Shown: positions 62,316-64,000 of the stretch, piece after piece
Layout of the letters: every line of letters starts with the position of its first letter
Numbering within the stretch: the first letter of the stretch is position 1
DNA from: PWQG01 sp050486205
GTDB lineage: Bacteria; Pseudomonadota; Gammaproteobacteria; Pseudomonadales; Pseudohongiellaceae
Reading direction: 5' to 3'
Assembly (NCBI GenBank): GCA_050486205.1
Contig: JBJHCW010000001.1
Location: 62,001 to 126,000, forward strand
Length of the DNA stretch: 64,000 nucleotides
Made by a program: the position numbers and the translations under genes
Notes under the pieces: model-generated
What the model was told of the DNA's origin: nothing
Database searches by the model: none
What the model saw: only the letters and a program-made list of their open reading frames with translations

Positions 62316-64000
62316 ATGTCCATAACAGAAGGTTCAATAAGACGCCCCATCACGACCGCGATGATTTTCCTCATCGTGATCACCTTCGGTATCATCTCCT
62401 TTCGTTTTCTTCCGGTAGACCTGCTGCCACCTATTGAAACGCCTGACCTGAGTGTACAGGTCAGTTACCCCAATGTGGGTCCTGAAGAAATCGAGATGCT
62501 GATCACCGAGCCACTGGAGAACGCACTTTCCATTGTGGCCAACATCGAGCGAATGACCTCGTTTTCCCAGGAGGGCAACGGTCGCGTAAACCTGTCATTC
62601 TCTCGCTCCACCAATATGGATGAAGCCGCCAATGATGTGCGCGAGGCGCTGGACCGCGTCCGCCGCCGCCTGCCCCAGGATGCCGATGCCCCCCGGATCG
62701 GGCGCTTCAACCCGGATGACTCTCCCATTGTCATCATCGGTGCGCAGTCGGAACGCGACCTGGCTGATCTGACACGGATACTTGACCGCGAGCTGCGCCG
62801 CCGATTCGAGCAGATTCCAGGCGTTGGTTCCATTGATGTGTTTGGCGGTATCAACCACGAAGTGCGCATTGACGTGGTACGCGACAGGCTGCTGGCCAGC
62901 GGGCTGACCATGAACGACATCACCCAGGCCATAGGACGCGAAAGTGCCACCCTGCCGGGCGGCAACGTACGCACCGGTCTCAGCGACCTGTATATCCGCT
63001 CACTGGGCGAATACAACAATGTCCAGGAGATACGCGACACGGTGATCCGCTCGGTCAACGGTGTGCCTGTCCGGGTCGGCGACGTGGCCACTGTCACCTA
63101 TGACCGCCGGGACATTGGCCGGTACATTGAAATCGACGATGTGCCCATGCTGCGCCTGGGCATTCGCAAGCAATCCGGCGCCAACACCGTGGCGGTGGCG
63201 GAAGCCATCAAACGCGAAGCTGAGCGTATAAGCCTGGAGCGCAGCGATATCAATCTGATCCTGGTGACAGATCAGAGCACCTTCATCCAGGAATCCATTG
63301 ACAGCGTGCGCAACTCTGCCATCTGGGGCGGCATACTGGCGGTCATCATACTGCTGGCATTCCTGCGCAACGGATCAACCACGGCAATCATTGCCATCTC
63401 CATCCCCATTGCCATCATTGCCACGTTCGGTCTGCTGTACTTCGGAGGCCTGACGCTGAACCAGATGAGTTTTGGTGGCCTGGCACTGGGGGTGGGACTG
63501 ATTGTTGACAACGCCATTGTGGTGATCGAAAACATTGTCCGGCAACGCCAGAATAACCGGCTCAAACGCCGGCCGGCGGCTGTCATCGGTACCCGCCAGG
63601 TGACCGGCGCCATCATTGCCTCCACCATCACCACCTCGGTGATTTTCCTGCCCGTGGTCTTCATGCAGACCCTGACCGGCTCCATGTTCCAGGAAATGGC
63701 GCTGGTGGTGGTGTTCTCGCTGTTCTGCTCACTGATGGTGGCGCTGACGCTGGTGCCGATGCTGGCAAGCCGCTATCTGACCATCAAACCGCTGGCTGCT
63801 GACACTGCCGTTGCGGGTCCGCCTCAGGGTATCGACCAGGAAATGAGCCGGGCTGAGGACATTGAGGACGAGAGCGAAAGTGTGCCGGCCAAACCGCATT
63901 TCATGGACGGAGTCGAGCGCAGATACGACAAGGTACTGGCCTGGGCGCTGCGCCATCGCATTGCCGTGGTTCTGGCAACTGTTGGACTGATGGGTGGTGC
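62316..64000 (+). CDS. Efflux RND transporter permease, cut by the window end
   Basis: The first 561 codons of an HAE1-type RND pump. It opens with SITEGSIRRPITTAMIFLIV and PVDLLPPIETPDLSVQVSYP, and contains GGLALGVGLIVDNAIVVIEN with the proton-relay aspartate. After the first membrane block comes an acidic linker (EMSRAEDIEDESESVPA). About half the expected length (about 1020-1050) is missing beyond base 64000. It completes the second RND operon with the preceding adaptor. No outer-membrane channel gene is visible. Confidence 0.94.
   Translation, partial: MSITEGSIRRPITTAMIFLIVITFGIISFRFLPVDLLPPIETPDLSVQVSYPNVGPEEIEMLITEPLENALSIVANIERMTSFSQEGNGRVNLSFSRSTNMDEAANDVREALDRVRRRLPQDADAPRIGRFNPDDSPIVIIGAQSERDLADLTRILDRELRRRFEQIPGVGSIDVFGGINHEVRIDVVRDRLLASGLTMNDITQAIGRESATLPGGNVRTGLSDLYIRSLGEYNNVQEIRDTVIRSVNGVPVRVGDVATVTYDRRDIGRYIEIDDVPMLRLGIRKQSGANTVAVAEAIKREAERISLERSDINLILVTDQSTFIQESIDSVRNSAIWGGILAVIILLAFLRNGSTTAIIAISIPIAIIATFGLLYFGGLTLNQMSFGGLALGVGLIVDNAIVVIENIVRQRQNNRLKRRPAAVIGTRQVTGAIIASTITTSVIFLPVVFMQTLTGSMFQEMALVVVFSLFCSLMVALTLVPMLASRYLTIKPLAADTAVAGPPQGIDQEMSRAEDIEDESESVPAKPHFMDGVERRYDKVLAWALRHRIAVVLATVGLMGG

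Overview
This 64 kb window is a GC-rich, densely coded chromosome segment from a Gammaproteobacterium, most likely a marine or aquatic heterotroph. The lineage call is inference. It rests on the gammaproteobacterial-type TapT/DTW enzyme, a DUF3301 protein, SpeA, Bfr/Bfd and YegD-like Hsp70, together with many c-di-GMP proteins, a TAXI-TRAP importer and several RND pumps. I recognised no rRNA, tRNA, CRISPR array, insertion sequence or prophage.

Layout, left to right. 0-9.3 kb: a PLP ammonia-lyase, a DUF2750 protein, a lipoprotein, a diguanylate cyclase, an acyl-CoA dehydrogenase, an EamA exporter, lipoyl synthase, a truncated Aer-type PAS remnant, a 2OG-Fe(II) oxygenase/YrbL-like kinase pair, and the iron-storage pair bfr/bfd with Fur-box-like sites. 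9.3-18.5 kb: an SLC13 permease with four RCK_C domains, an exported PHB-depolymerase-like esterase beside acetoacetyl-CoA synthetase (3-hydroxybutyrate use), a class C serine hydrolase lipoprotein, a fumarylacetoacetate-hydrolase-like protein with a signal peptide, and a GST. 18.7-21.7 kb: an ECF42 sigma factor with YciI/DGPF and DUF1428 proteins. 21.7-27.9 kb: a hydrolase, YegD-like Hsp70, a small ORF, an ABC exporter behind a near-perfect SoxR-type promoter, a second GST and a divergent WYL regulator. 27.9-35.4 kb: an RND operon with one adaptor and two different pumps.

35.7-41.5 kb: an EF-hand protein, TapT, DUF3301, a second diguanylate cyclase, and a TAXI solute-binding protein with its fused TRAP permease. 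41.5-48.7 kb: a five-gene operon (TM2-like, DUF58, transglutaminase, MoxR AAA+ ATPase, exported helical-repeat protein). 48.8-52.5 kb: a small lipoprotein, two tandem DUF1328 proteins, and a periplasmic-sensor/PAS/GGDEF/EAL protein. 52.4-55.5 kb: a Na/Pi cotransporter behind a clear Pho box, and copC-copD with a natural His6 tail. 55.7-60.7 kb: a beta-carbonic anhydrase and an SDR-speB-zinc ribbon-speA operon for putrescine synthesis. 60.9 kb to the end: a second RND adaptor and pump, the pump cut by the window edge.

The best leads are the SoxR-type promoter, the Pho box, the 2OG-oxygenase/kinase pair, the MoxR operon with its undescribed exported repeat protein, and two normally cytosolic enzyme folds (FAH and SDR) that carry export signals. 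Most function calls come from recognising family motifs in the translations; no database search was run.
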